Part shown: piece after piece, positions 19,847 to 30,483 of the stretch
How the letters are laid out: each line of letters begins with the position of its first letter
Numbering within the stretch: position 1 is the first letter of the stretch
Origin: JAHQVI01 sp963727575
Lineage (GTDB): Bacteria; Pseudomonadota; Alphaproteobacteria; Rhizobiales; Rhodomicrobiaceae
DNA: 64,000 nucleotides
Direction: 5' to 3'
NCBI GenBank assembly: GCA_963727575.1
Contig: CAVSIA010000007.1
Coordinates: 124,001 to 188,000, forward strand
The notes under the pieces: generated by a model
The model's database searches: none
The model's input: the letters and a program-made list of their open reading frames with translations, nothing else
Told to the model about the DNA's origin: nothing
Translations under genes and position numbers: made by a program

Positions 19847-20730
19847 CGGTAGGGCACGAAGATGATCCGGTCGATGCCGGTCGCCAGATGCGCCTGGAGC
19901 TGCTCGACGCATTCGTCCGCCGTGCCCATGATCGCGCTGTCCATGGTCGATTCCGACCAGGCGGCGTAGTCCCACTCGGTCTGCAGCCAGTCGCGCATCG
20001 GCTCTTCGACCTTCTCTCGCGGCCCGACGACGATCGGGAGCTGGTTGGTGGAGATCAGCTCGTCCGGATTGCGGCCGGCCTCCTCGGCAAAGCCGCGCAC
20101 CTTCGCCCAGGTCCGGGCGAAGCTTTCCGCCGTGTAGTAATAGGTGATCCAGCCGTCGCCCTTGGTCGCGGCGCGCTTCAGCACGGCGTCGACATAGCCG
20201 CCGATCAGGATGGGCGGGCGCGGCTTCTGCACCGGCTTGGGATAGAGCGCGGCGCCCCGGAGCGCATAGGGCGGGTAATCGCCGTCGACCTTGTCCTCGG
20301 TCCACAGACGATTGATGATTTCCAGGCTCTGCTCCATGATCTTGCCGCGGCTGTGGAAGTCGGCGCCGAGGGAATCGAATTCGCGCTTGTACCAGCCGAC
20401 CGCCGTCCCGAGGATCAGCCGGCCGTTGGAGATGTGGTCGAGCGTCGCCAGCTCCTTGGCCAGGATAATCGGATTGCGCATCGGCATGACGAGCACGCCG
20501 GTGCCGAGGCGGATCTTCGAGGTGCGCGCGGCGACCGCCGTCAGCATCATCAGCGCTTCGTGCAGCGGAAAGGGCGGCTCGACGCCGAGCAGGATATGGT
20601 CCCACGCCCAGAGCAACTCGTAGCCGAGCTCCTCCATATGCACGCCGTATTCGATCAGCGCGTTCGCGTCCGGCATTTCGGGATAGCGGGTGAAGTTTCG
20701 CATCGCGATGCCGAAAACGGTCTTGGCCAT
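19786..20730 (-). CDS. LLM-class F420-dependent oxidoreductase
   Basis: 314 aa luciferase-like TIM-barrel protein, close to the TIGR03619 group. It shows WAWDHILLGVEPPF, KIRLGTGVLVMPMRNPIILAKELATLDHISNGRLILG and GGYVDAVLKRAATKGDGWIT, the conserved LLM blocks. Members use F420 or FMN. Placement tail-to-tail with a complete F420 pathway strongly favours F420. It begins a minus-strand operon-like array transcribed after the CoA-transferase and PLP genes. Substrate unknown. Confidence 0.88.
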   Translation of the reverse strand: MAKTVFGIAMRNFTRYPEMPDANALIEYGVHMEELGYELLWAWDHILLGVEPPFPLHEALMMLTAVAARTSKIRLGTGVLVMPMRNPIILAKELATLDHISNGRLILGTAVGWYKREFDSLGADFHSRGKIMEQSLEIINRLWTEDKVDGDYPPYALRGAALYPKPVQKPRPPILIGGYVDAVLKRAATKGDGWITYYYTAESFARTWAKVRGFAEEAGRNPDELISTNQLPIVVGPREKVEEPMRDWLQTEWDYAAWSESTMDSAIMGTADECVEQLQAHLATGIDRIIFVPYRYEPEQVEIIAKEIIPRLSS

Positions 20731-20756
20731 GGGATATCCTTTTTCTGCGCCGGCGG

Positions 20757-21527
20757 TCAGCCGATATAGAGACGCTCCGGATCGAGTTCGCGGAGCACGT
20801 TGAGTTCATCGATGCGCGGCGGCTCGGTGCGCGTAAGGTCGGGGCTGGCGTGAAGCTCGAAGCCGGTATTCTCCTGCACCTGATCCATTTCGACGCCGGG
20901 ATGCAGCGCGAGCACCGTCATCTCGTGGCTCTTGCTGTCGAAGCCGAGCAGGCCAAGGTCGGTGACGACCCGGTACATGCCGCCCGCGACCAGGCCGCTC
21001 TCGGCGCGGCTGTTGCCGCCGCGCAGGAAGCCGGGACTGGTGATCGTGTCGACCTTGGCGACGAAGCGGCGCTTCTCATGCCGCATGGCGACGATCATCT
21101 GCGTCAGGCTGGAAATGTCGTTGCCGCCGCCCGAGCCCGGCAGGCGCACCTGCGGATTGTCGGCGTCGCCGATGAAGGATGAGTTGAGATTGCCGTAGCG
21201 GTCGATCTGCGCCCCGCCCATGAAGCCGACATCGACATAGCCGCGCTGCAGGAGCAGCAGCACGTCGGTGATCGGCAGGACCATGTTGGCGCGCCGCGAG
21301 CAGCGCTGCTCGTTGGTCGACGGCGGCAGCTCGCCCGGCACGATGAACGGCCCGATGACGCCGCCCTCGAACAGGATGGTCAGCCCCGGCGCGTGCAGCC
21401 TTTGCGCGAGCGTGGCCGCAAGCAGCGTCAGCCCGATGCCGGCGAAGACGATCTGCCCGTCCTTGAGCAGCCGCGCGCTGTGGACCGCCAGAAGTTCCGG
21501 CGTCGTATAGTTTGAACGCTCAGTCAT
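20757..21527 (-). CDS. CoA-transferase family subunit beta (IpdB/GctB-like)
   Basis: 256 aa from the ATG at 21527 (MTERSNYTTPELLAVHSARL), which overlaps the alpha-subunit stop. An upstream in-frame start exists but lies inside the alpha gene. Family I CoA-transferase fold with VFAGIGLTLLAATLAQRLHAPG, GFMGGAQIDRYGNLNSSFIGD and the glycine-rich LPGSGGGNDISSL. The nearest named families are IpdB, a ring-cleaving CoA hydrolase of steroid degradation, and glutaconate CoA-transferase GctB. IpdB-like members lack the transferase glutamate, but I cannot align this one well enough to decide. Confidence 0.85.
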   Translation of the reverse strand: MTERSNYTTPELLAVHSARLLKDGQIVFAGIGLTLLAATLAQRLHAPGLTILFEGGVIGPFIVPGELPPSTNEQRCSRRANMVLPITDVLLLLQRGYVDVGFMGGAQIDRYGNLNSSFIGDADNPQVRLPGSGGGNDISSLTQMIVAMRHEKRRFVAKVDTITSPGFLRGGNSRAESGLVAGGMYRVVTDLGLLGFDSKSHEMTVLALHPGVEMDQVQENTGFELHASPDLTRTEPPRIDELNVLRELDPERLYIG

Positions 21528-22497
21528 TGAAGATGCTCCGTCCCCGCCGCGCCGCATCGAGGACCGATTCGATCCCGAGCTTATCCAGATAGCCGGCCCA
21601 GTTCTTGGGCCCGCGAATATACTCGTCCAGATAGGCTTGCATGCCTTTTACCGGGTCGCCGTTGACCTGTTTTACATACGTATTCATATGATCGAAAAAA
21701 GGCTCGTAGAGGCCGTAGCATTCATGCGGCGCAGAGCCGAACGGCACCTCGACGACCGCCTCGACCGTGAAGAACGGGATGCGCGTCTGGTCGGGCGTCC
21801 GGCGGATCTGGTCGTTGGAGACGATGCGCTCCGTCGTCAGAATAACGCGCTTCGCCGCCATGGCGATGTCGATGTCCATGAATTGCAGGCCGTCGATATG
21901 CGCGTTGCCATAAGGGTCGGCGCGCTGGACGTGGATCAGCGCAACATCCGGATTGAGCGCGGGCACCAGAAGCAGACGCTCGCCGGTGAACGGGCACGTC
22001 ATCTCCTTGACGCTATCGCCAAGGCGCTCCGCCACCTGCGAGCCCATCATCGAGCGCATCGGCATGAAGGGCAGCCCCATGGCGCCGGCGCGGTAGCGCA
22101 TGCCCATCGCCATATGGCTCCATTCCGTGAAGCGCGCCGCTTTGCTCTCGACATAGTGGCGCATCACCTTGTCGACGCCCCAGACGATGCCTTGCGCGAA
22201 CCAGCTGGTAATGATGTGCGAGGAGGCACCCGAGGCATAGAGCCAGTCGCCGTCGCTCGAGGTGATGCTCCGCGAGACGGTCAGGTCGCGCCGGCCGGCG
22301 CGGATCATCGCCCAGATCATCGCCATCGGCGTGCGCGACATGGTGCAGCCGCCGATCGCGACATGCTCACCGTCGGCGACCAGCGTGGCCGCCTCTTCAA
22401 GCGACATCACCTTCTCGTGCAGGCTGCGGTCGCGCGCTTCGGTCTGCTTTCGCAGATCGAGATAGGCCGTCGGCTGCGCCTCGTTGTCCATCGCCAT
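21520..22497 (-). CDS. CoA-transferase family subunit alpha (IpdA/GctA-like)
   Basis: 325 aa from ATG 22497 (MAMDNEAQPTAYLDLRKQTE), six bases after GAAAGG. Longer in-frame starts are possible. It has EAATLVADGEHVAIGGCTMSRTPMAMIWAMIRAGRRDL and a later LIHVQRADPYGNAHIDGLQF block, as in the alpha subunits of family I CoA-transferases. It pairs with the beta gene (8-base overlap). In the cluster it would activate, transfer or hydrolyse a CoA thioester of a ring-opened acid, which is inference from context. Confidence 0.86.
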   Translation of the reverse strand: MAMDNEAQPTAYLDLRKQTEARDRSLHEKVMSLEEAATLVADGEHVAIGGCTMSRTPMAMIWAMIRAGRRDLTVSRSITSSDGDWLYASGASSHIITSWFAQGIVWGVDKVMRHYVESKAARFTEWSHMAMGMRYRAGAMGLPFMPMRSMMGSQVAERLGDSVKEMTCPFTGERLLLVPALNPDVALIHVQRADPYGNAHIDGLQFMDIDIAMAAKRVILTTERIVSNDQIRRTPDQTRIPFFTVEAVVEVPFGSAPHECYGLYEPFFDHMNTYVKQVNGDPVKGMQAYLDEYIRGPKNWAGYLDKLGIESVLDAARRGRSIFND

Positions 22498-22507
22498 CGG
22501 CATCCTT

Positions 22508-24007
<1,500 letters not shown>

Positions 24008-24315
24008 CGGGAACCTTCGGCCGGCCCTGTTCGGTGGAGGGATCAAAGCTTCGAATTAATGATACTATAATCCCGCAAACAGCACTAGTTAAGTCCGTCT
24101 GCCGCCGATCCCAGATCCGGAACCGGCGCCCAGGCAACCCCGAGCGGGACGCCCCACGGTTTTACCGTAATCCGGACGTTGAATATACTTCGTTACGCAA
24201 TAAGAGATTTTTGCGCGCGCGCAACCGAAAAACGCACGCCTCACGGAAAGGTGCGCGTAAAATAGGCATCCTCCCGCCAACGGCCAGCGGTGCGGGGCCG
24301 CCCGGCGGTGCGGTG
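24008..24315. other. Intergenic region between the PLP-enzyme gene and the DUF2059 gene
   Basis: About 308 bases. It must contain the promoter of the PLP/CoA-transferase/LLM array near 24010-24080, where the sequence turns AT-rich. Around 24190-24245 there is a patch of CGCGCGCGCAACC and AT-rich stretches. I see no gene, RNA or clear terminator. Confidence 0.45.
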
Positions 24316-24693
24316 CTATTGCACCCGGTCCGACCCGTCCTGCATGATGGTTTGCAGGAATTCCTGCGTGGCGCGCCGCACCCGCTCCTCGACATCGGCC
24401 TGTTTGGCCCGCATGGCCTGACCCGCCGGGCTTTCGAGGAACTCCACCAGCGCCTTCAGATGGTCGGGGTGATAGACCGCGGCGTAGATCTCGGCGACCT
24501 TGGCGACCAGTTCGGCCCGGTGATCCTGCACCGTCGCGCGCAGCTTGGTCACGGCAGCGCGGGCATCCGGTTCGTTCGAAGAGCCGAACAGCATCTCAAG
24601 CGTCCGGTCGAGGACGCGCGGTATGTCCATCGCCTCGGCCGCACGTCGGCCATGGGAAAGCGGATCGGTATCGGTGTTACGTGTCCTCCACAT
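24316..24693 (-). CDS. DUF2059 domain-containing hypothetical protein
   Basis: 125 aa, ATG 24693 preceded by GAAGGGA. The C-terminal half fits the DUF2059 pattern: KLRATVQDHRAELVAKVAEI followed by LKALVEFLESPAGQAMRAKQ. No signal peptide is visible with this start, although many family members are exported. Function unknown. It lies alone between the F420/CoA-transferase array and the sulfolactate island. Confidence 0.7.
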   Translation of the reverse strand: MWRTRNTDTDPLSHGRRAAEAMDIPRVLDRTLEMLFGSSNEPDARAAVTKLRATVQDHRAELVAKVAEIYAAVYHPDHLKALVEFLESPAGQAMRAKQADVEERVRRATQEFLQTIMQDGSDRVQ

Positions 24694-25042
24694 CGGCGGT
24701 CCCTTCTCGCTTCCTGGCCGTCAAGCCCATCAAATATCTTAAACCTGTCCATCGCGGGTCAACCTGATCTCCGCACGGCTCGCGCGGCGGTTATCGGGCG
24801 AATTCCCTAATGCGTTACATAATATCATGGCGTCGCTTTGGCGCGAGGGAAGGAAAAAACGCGCCGGCGCCGGTGGCGCGTTGGATTTTCGCCGCAGATG
24901 CAGATCAGCTTTGCCAGGGAGATCGAAACAGACGTCGCGTTTCCGGCAAGTGTTAGCGCCTTAACAGGACTTCGTATGCCTGTGTCCGGCCAGTCCCGGC
25001 GAGATCCGAAGCCCCGCGGCCTTCGCTTTTTCGGGCCTGCGA
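24694..25042. other. Gap between DUF2059 and suyR
   Basis: 349 bases without a gene. It holds the promoter side of the DUF2059 gene near 24700-24760, a factor-independent terminator for suyR (24854-24882) and otherwise nothing I recognise. Short open frames here on both strands have arginine-rich low-complexity products and no start signals. Confidence 0.6.
24854..24882 (-). terminator. Factor-independent terminator downstream of suyR
   Basis: Read on the minus strand, a GC-rich stem (AACGCGCC... pairing with GGCGCGTT) is followed at once by TTTTTT (plus-strand AAAAAA at 24854-24859). It lies about 160 bases after the suyR stop. Confidence 0.65.
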
Positions 25043-25813
25043 CTATCGCAACGCCACCCCGTAAGCGGCCCCGTCCGTCCGGCACAGGCTGACGCGCCAT
25101 TCGAGCGGCTGGTTCTGCACCCCGTACATGACCCGGTCGATCATCAGGAGCGGCGTTCCCTCATCGACGCCGAGCGCGCGCGCAGCCTCCGCGCTCGCGG
25201 CAACCGCCGTCAGCTTTTCCTGGCCCCGCGCCACGGTCAGTCCGTACACCTTCTGAAAGTGGTCGTAGAGCGTGTTCGGGATCGCCTGCTTCTTCAGGAG
25301 GCCGGGAAACAGGTCGGCCGGCACGGCGATCTTTTCGAACGTGAACGGCGCGCCGCTCCGGTTTCTGATCCGCGAGATCCGGATCACCCGGGCGCCGGCT
25401 CCAAGCGCGAGCCGCTCCCGCTCTTCCGGCGTGGCGCGCCCGTCCGACAGCTTGGCGCTGCCGGTTTCAGGCTGGATGCGCTGGTCTTCATCGTCGAAAA
25501 AGTTGAAGAACCGGAACAGCATATCGGCCGGCGTGTGGCGGGCGACATAGGTGCCCCTGCCCTGCCGGCGCACCAGCAGATGGTCGGCCGCAAGCAAGTC
25601 CAGTGCCTTGCGGATCGTGCCTTGCGAAACGCCGAGCTCGCGCGCGATCGCGAACTCGTTGGGAATGACGTCGCCGGGCCGCCACGACCCGGAACTGATC
25701 CGTTGCAGCAGGATCTCGCGCACCTGGATATAGAGCGGCCGGCTGTCGAGCGCATTGGGGTCGCCCTTGCCGGTCCGACCAGCCTCTGTCATTGCCTTCG
25801 CCTTGCCAAACAT
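25043..25813 (-). CDS. suyR: GntR/HutC-family regulator of the sulfolactate genes (SuyR-like)
   Basis: 256 aa (249 if the ATG at 25792, with AAGGCGAAGG before it, is used). GntR winged helix at ~25-95 (EFAIARELGVSQGTIRKALDLL, RQGRGTYVARH) and a UTRA effector domain at ~110-250. It is divergent from suyA with 64 bases between starts and a perfect palindrome in that space. Sulfolactate clusters of other bacteria contain a regulator called SuyR, so the name follows position and family. Ligand presumably sulfolactate or a product. Confidence 0.82.
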   Translation of the reverse strand: MFGKAKAMTEAGRTGKGDPNALDSRPLYIQVREILLQRISSGSWRPGDVIPNEFAIARELGVSQGTIRKALDLLAADHLLVRRQGRGTYVARHTPADMLFRFFNFFDDEDQRIQPETGSAKLSDGRATPEERERLALGAGARVIRISRIRNRSGAPFTFEKIAVPADLFPGLLKKQAIPNTLYDHFQKVYGLTVARGQEKLTAVAASAEAARALGVDEGTPLLMIDRVMYGVQNQPLEWRVSLCRTDGAAYGVALR

Positions 25814-25820
25814 TCTTCTA

Positions 25821-25832
25821 TCTTATATAAGA
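25821..25832. promoter_or_regulatory. Perfect palindromic operator between suyR and suyA
   Basis: TCTTATATAAGA is a 12-bp perfect palindrome 8 bases upstream of the suyR start and 46 bases upstream of suyA. Its AT-rich symmetric form matches typical GntR/HutC operators. It would let SuyR repress both itself and suyAB. Confidence 0.65.
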
Positions 25833-25877
25833 CATGAAATCTGGGAAAGATCATTCCATGGGATGGAGCGCAATCTT

Positions 25878-26165
25878 ATGTCCAATCCACATTTTCTCGT
25901 CCATTCGCCCAAAGACAATGTCGGGGTCATCGTTGTGGAAGGCCTGAAGGCGGGGACCGAGATGCTCGGCGTTATAACCGAGAACGACACCACACTCACC
26001 GTATTGGCGAAGCACGACATACCAATTGGCCACAAGGTTGCTCTTAAGCAACTGAGCAATGGCGACACCATCATAAAATATGGCGAGGATATCGGCCGCA
26101 TGGTGGCCGACGCGGCGCCGGGCGACCACGTCCATGTCCACAATCTGAAAACCAAGCGCTGGTAA
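25878..26165 (+). CDS. suyA: (2R)-sulfolactate sulfo-lyase, alpha subunit
   Basis: 95 aa, ATG 25878 after GGAG. It is a stand-alone SAF domain, as in the small subunit of SuyAB and the N-terminus of UxaA-type dehydratases: NVGVIVVEGLKAGTEMLGVI, DIPIGHKVALKQLSNGDTIIKYGEDIG. SuyAB cleaves sulfolactate to pyruvate and sulfite in the cytoplasm. suyB follows after 228 bases, a longer gap than usual for this pair. I see no gene in that gap. Identification rests mainly on the partner SuyB and the dehydrogenase genes downstream. Confidence 0.9.
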   Translation: MSNPHFLVHSPKDNVGVIVVEGLKAGTEMLGVITENDTTLTVLAKHDIPIGHKVALKQLSNGDTIIKYGEDIGRMVADAAPGDHVHVHNLKTKRW

Positions 26166-26393
26166 ACCGGCCGCGCCGCATGGACCGGAAAGCGTCGATG
26201 CCGATCGAAAGCCGCAAAATGCTCTCCAATCGCCCCTCGAGGCGTGATCGAGTTCGGCGGGCTGACGCACTGGGCATCTCCTCTCTGCGCCGGAAGCGGG
26301 TAACGGTCATTCAATATACCACAATGCGACGGGCATGACGGCCTCCACATCGGCCCTCCCCTGCCGCGATGAATTCTTACCGGAGATAGTCTG

Positions 26394-27577
26394 ATGGCTT
26401 CGAAATACTCCAATCTGACGTTCAAGGGATACCGCCGCGAAAACGGGCGGGTCGGCGTGCGCAATCATGTCGTCATTCTGCCGGTCGACGACATCTCCAA
26501 TGCCGCCTGCGAGGCCGTGGCCAACAACATCAAGGGCACGATGGCCCTGCCGCATTCCTATGGCCGCCTGCAATTCGGCGCCGGATCTCGACCTGCATTT
26601 CCGCACCATGATCGGCACCGGCTCCAACCCGAACGTCGCCGCCTGCATCGTCATCGGCATCGAGCCGGGCTGGACCAAGCGCATCGTCGACGGCATCGCC
26701 GAGACGGGCAAGCCGGTCGACGGGCTTCTCCATCGAGCAGAACGGCGATCTGAAGACCATCATGGACGCCTCGCGCAAGGCGAAGGAATTCGTGCATTGC
26801 GCCACCGAATTGCAGCGCGAGGAATGTTCCGTGTCCGAGCTGTGGATGTCGACCAAATGCGGCGAGAGCGATACCACGACCGGCCTCGGCTCGTGCCCGA
26901 CCGTCGGCAACATGTACGACAAGCTGCTGCCCGAGGGCATTTACGGCGTGTTCGGCGAGACCTCCGAGATCACCGGCGCCGAGCATATCTGCAAGGCCCG
27001 CGCGGCAACGCCCGAGGTCGGCGAGCGCTGGTACCAGATGTGGAAGGCCTATCAGGACGACGTCATCGAGGCCAACAAGGTCGACGACCTGTCCGAAAGC
27101 CAGCCGACCAAGGGCAATATCGAGGGCGGCCTGACCACCATCGAGGAAAAGGCGCTCGGCAACCTCGAAAAGATCGGCCACATCAGCAAATATATCGAGA
27201 TCCTGGAGCCGGCCGAGGCGCCGAAGGCGGGCGCGGGCCTCTATTATATGGACACCTCGTCGGCCGCCGCCGAATGCGTGACGCTGATGGCCGCCGGCGG
27301 TTATGTCGTGCACACCTTCCCGACCGGCCAGGGCAATGTCGTCGGCAATCCGATCGTGCCGGTCATCAAGATCAGCGCCAATCCGCGCACGGTGCGGACC
27401 ATGAGCGAGCACATCGATGTCGACGTTTCCGGCATCCTGCGCCGCGATATGACCATCGACGACGCTGGCGATGCGCTGATCGAAATGATCGTGCGCACCG
27501 CGAACGGCCGCAGCACCGCTGCCGAGGCGCTCGGCCATAAGGAATTCGTCATGACCAAGCTCTACCGCAGCGCTTAG
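26394..27577 (+). CDS. suyB: (2R)-sulfolactate sulfo-lyase, beta subunit (two frame changes)
   Basis: About 393 aa, the usual SuyB length. N-terminus FKGYRRENGRVGVRNHVVIL, then CGESDTTTGLGSCPTVGN (cysteine-containing cofactor region), SESQPTKGNIEGGLTTIEEK, VHTFPTGQGNVVGNPIVPVI and HIDVDVSGILRRDMTIDDAG. These follow SuyB more closely than altronate or galactarate dehydratases of the same superfamily. One extra base near 26583 and one in the GGG at 26722-26724 shift the frame; corrected, DLDLHFRTMIGTGSNPNVAA and FSIEQNGDLK join smoothly. Works with SuyA. Confidence 0.92.
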
Positions 27578-27696
27578 CCGGCGAAAAAAGACAAACAGAG
27601 GTTGCGGCCCGCGAATTCGCGCGCAATGGTGCGCGGCATTCGGCGGGCTGTGCAGTCGGCGGCAAGCGCCTCGCCAGGCCGGCCAAAAAAGTCCCG

Positions 27697-27733
27697 GAGC
27701 GGGATGAGGAAAAGTCGGAACGTCGTCCCGCTC
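27697..27733. repeat. Intergenic inverted repeat (GAGCGGGA...TCCCGCTC)
   Basis: Eight-base perfect arms (27697-27704 and 27726-27733) enclose ATGAGGAAAAGTCGG-type sequence and end in CTAAA. This is the GCGGGATGAGG...CCCGCTCTAAA intergenic element common in Hyphomicrobiales. It follows suyB and may end the suyAB transcript. Confidence 0.65.
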
Positions 27734-27750
27734 TAAACGATAGGAATAGG

Positions 27751-27791
27751 CCACGATAATTTTGGATCGGATCGGTCCAAAATCATCGTGG
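27751..27791 (+). repeat. Long hairpin in the tctC leader
   Basis: CCACGATAATTTTGGA (27751-27766) pairs with TCCAAAATCATCGTGG (27776-27791), 16-base arms with one wobble position and a 9-base loop. It ends 21 bases before the tctC ATG at 27813, just ahead of the GGGAGGAG ribosome site. It may be an mRNA-stabilising or translation-modulating leader hairpin, an operator, or a mobile repeat. Confidence 0.7.
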
Positions 27792-27812
27792 TGTGGAATG
27801 GGAGGAGATCCG

Positions 27813-28769
27813 ATGACCTTTACGCGACGTCTTGTTCTCGGCCTTGCTGCGGGCGTGACGGCGGCGAGCCTTGCGACCGCCGCTTTCGCTTTTCCGGAAA
27901 AGTCCATCGACTACATCATACCCTTCGGCCCTGGCGGCGAATCCGACATCACCGCAAGGCTGCAACAGCCCTACTTCGCCGACAAGTTCGGCCAGGATCT
28001 GGTGATTTCCTACAAGCCCGGCGGAGGGGGTGCGGTCGCCTGGGCCGGCCTGAACAAGGCGAAGCCAGATGGCTACACGATCATGGGCGTCAACCTGCCC
28101 CATATCGTGCTGCAGCCGGCGGAAAAGGACGTCGGCTACAAGACCGACGACATCGAAACGGTCTACTGGTTCCACTATACGCCCGACGCCATCGTCGTGA
28201 AGGCCGACAGCCCGTTCAAGACGTTGGAAGACCTGATCAAATACGCCAAGGACAACCCCGGCAAGCTGATCTTCTCCGGCTCCGGCAAGGGCACCGCCAA
28301 TCATCTCGCCAAGGTGCGCTTCGACAAGATGGCCGGCATCAAATCGACCTATGTCCCCTTCAAGGGCACGGGCGCCTCGAACACCGCGCTGCTCGGCGAT
28401 CAGGTCCAGGCCTCCTGGGGTTACACGACCAGCGCCGCATCGATCGGCGACCAGGCGCGCATCCTTGCCGTCGCCATGGAGAAGCGCCACCCGAAATATC
28501 CCGACGCACCGACCTTCAAGGAACTCGGCTTCGACCTGGTCTCCGGCGCCTATCGCGGCATTGCCGTGCCGAAGGGCACGCCCAAGGACATCAAGAAGCA
28601 GCTCTCCGACATGATCGGCAAGATCAACGCCGACGAGGATTTCCAGAAGAAGATGATCGAAGACGGCTTCGCCCTGGTCGACGTGCCGCTGGAGCAGAAT
28701 GCGGCGTTCATGAAGAAGAAGTCGGAAGAGTTCATCGCGGCCGCCAAAGACGGCGGCATCCTCAAATGA
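27813..28769 (+). CDS. tctC: Tripartite tricarboxylate transporter substrate-binding protein (sulfolactate uptake)
   Basis: 318 aa, ATG 27813 with GGAGGAG before it. The signal peptide runs to about residue 27 (LATAAFA). Mature protein of the TctC/BugT family: YIIPFGPGGESDITARLQQP, GGGGAVAWAGLNKAKPDGYT, LIFSGSGKGTANHLAKVRF, YVPFKGTGASNTALLGDQVQ. In Chromohalobacter salexigens a transporter of this class (SlcHFG) sits with slcC, comC and suyAB, so sulfolactate is the likely ligand. tctA and tctB follow. Confidence 0.88.
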   Translation: MTFTRRLVLGLAAGVTAASLATAAFAFPEKSIDYIIPFGPGGESDITARLQQPYFADKFGQDLVISYKPGGGGAVAWAGLNKAKPDGYTIMGVNLPHIVLQPAEKDVGYKTDDIETVYWFHYTPDAIVVKADSPFKTLEDLIKYAKDNPGKLIFSGSGKGTANHLAKVRFDKMAGIKSTYVPFKGTGASNTALLGDQVQASWGYTTSAASIGDQARILAVAMEKRHPKYPDAPTFKELGFDLVSGAYRGIAVPKGTPKDIKKQLSDMIGKINADEDFQKKMIEDGFALVDVPLEQNAAFMKKKSEEFIAAAKDGGILK

Positions 28770-28780
28770 TGGCATGTGCC

Positions 28781-28858
28781 GTCCAAGGGCGCTCCGGCGC
28801 CTCCTGTCCGCCCGCTGGCCGTGGGCGGACGCCGCGGACGGTCGGAATGCCCTTGGAC
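28781..28858 (+). repeat. Nested hairpins after tctC
   Basis: An outer pair GTCCAAGGGC (28781-28790) / GCCCTTGGAC (28849-28858) encloses a perfect 8-bp hairpin GTCCGCCC (28806-28813) / GGGCGGAC (28823-28830). There is no T-run. Placed between binding-protein and permease genes, it probably stabilises tctC mRNA and lowers tctA expression, like the livK/livH hairpins. A GGGATGAGGCAAAAGCGGGACC repeat relative follows. Confidence 0.65.
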
Positions 28859-28976
28859 CGGGATGAGGCAAAAGCGGGACCCGGCGTTCCGCTCCTCACG
28901 CCGAACATGAGCGATTTGAGTCGATCACTGTTCGTGGTCCGGCCTTCGAACACGCCAAGATGGGGGTGCTGTTGTC

Positions 28977-30483
28977 ATGGGCCTAGAGTGGGTGCTTGAC
29001 GCCTTGACGCCCGCCAATCTGTTGCTGGCGCTTGCGGGCGTGGTGGCCGGAACGGCGATCGGCGCGATCCCTGGATTGAGCGCGACGATGGCGGTGGCGG
29101 TGCTCGTGCCGCTGACCTTCACCATGCCGCCGGCGACCGCGCTGATCCTGATGGGCGCGATCTATTCCGGCGCCATCTATGGCGGCGCCTATTCCGCCAT
29201 CCTGCTCAACACGCCGGGCACGCCTTCGGCGATCGCAACGACACTCGACGGCTATCCGATGGCGCGGCGCGGCGACGGCGACCTCGCCATGACAATCGCA
29301 TGTCTCGCAAGCGTCTTCGGCGGCCTGATCGGCGCCGTGGCGCTGCTGACGCTGGCCCCGCCTTTGTCGCGCATCGCGCTCGCCTTCGGCCCGGTGGAGT
29401 ATTTCTGGCTGGCGATCTTCGGCCTGTCGCTGATCGCGGCGCTGTCGCAGGGCAGCATTCTCAAGGGCATGATCGGCGGCGCGTTCGGCCTGATCCTCTC
29501 CTGCATCGGCGTCGCCGAAGTGTCCGCCGACGTCCGCCTGACCTTCGGCTCCGAGGTTCTGCTCGGCGGCATTCATGTGGTCGCCGGGCTGATCGGCCTT
29601 TACTGCATTCCGGTGCTGATCGATCTCGTCGCCACGCCCGAACGCCATCTTCAGATCGCCGACGCGCCACGCGGCTTCCGCCTTCGCGAGGCTCTTGCCA
29701 TCGTCTGGCGCGACAAGGTCAATCTCGTGCGGTCCTCGGTCATCGGAACGCTGGTCGGCATCCTGCCCGGCGCGGGCGGATCGGTCGCCGGGCTCGTCGC
29801 CTATTCCGAAGCCCAGCGCTCGGCCAAACCGGGCCAGCGCTATGGCGAGGGCGAACCGGGCGGCATCATCGCCTCGCGAATCGGCGAACAACGCCACGGT
29901 CGGCGGCGGCTTCATCCCGACGCTGGTGCTCGGCATTCCCGGAACCCCGCCCGACGCGGTCATCCTCGGCGCGCTGCTCGTGCAGGGACTGCGCACCGGC
30001 CCGACGCTGTTCTTCGACGAAGCGCCGATCGTCTACACCTTCATCTGGGGGCTGCTGCTGGCAACGCTGCTGATCCTGCCGGTCGGCCTGCTGATGGGCC
30101 GCTACGCCTATAAGAGCATCGTGACGATGCCGAAGGCGCTGCTGGTGCCGGCCGTCGCGTTCATGACCATCATCGGCACCTATGCGATCAACAACAATAT
30201 CTCCGACATCACCATCATGATCGTGCTCGGGACATTCGGCTGGGTGCTTGGCCGGTTCGGCTTCAGCGCATCGCCGGTGGTGCTCGGGCTGATCCTCGGG
30301 CCGATCGCGGAGCAGGGCTTCGTCCAGGCCTGGACCATCGGCGCGGCCAGGAACAATCTCGCGGGCATGTTCTTCGGGCGACCGATCTCGCTCGCCATCA
30401 TTGTGTTCACGCTGTTTTCGCTGCTCAGCCCGCTGCTGATGCGCTGGATACGATCGAGACGGGAGGCGCCTCATGCCGGCTGA
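28977..30483 (+). CDS. tctA: Tripartite tricarboxylate transporter large permease TctA (frame change near 29876)
   Basis: About 501 aa, multi-spanning membrane protein. The TctA hallmark GAIYSGAIYGGAYSAILLNT with PGTPSAIATTLDGYPMARRG lies at ~60-95, and IGTLVGILPGAGGSVAGLVA, IPTLVLGIPGTPPDAVILGA and FGWVLGRFGFSASPVVLGLI follow. One extra base in GCCTCGCGAATC near 29876 splits it; the corrected join gives GGIIASESANNATVGGGFIP. It is the main channel of the transporter. The stop overlaps tctB by 11 bases. Confidence 0.9.

Noticed and set aside
24825..25100. Small protein genes on either strand between DUF2059 and suyR
   Set aside because: No ribosome sites, Arg/Pro-rich random composition, and overlap with the suyR terminator and 3' end.
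26394..27577. Altronate or galactarate dehydratase
   Set aside because: Same superfamily, but sequence blocks follow SuyB and the neighbours are suyA, a TTT transporter, slcC and comC rather than uronate genes.
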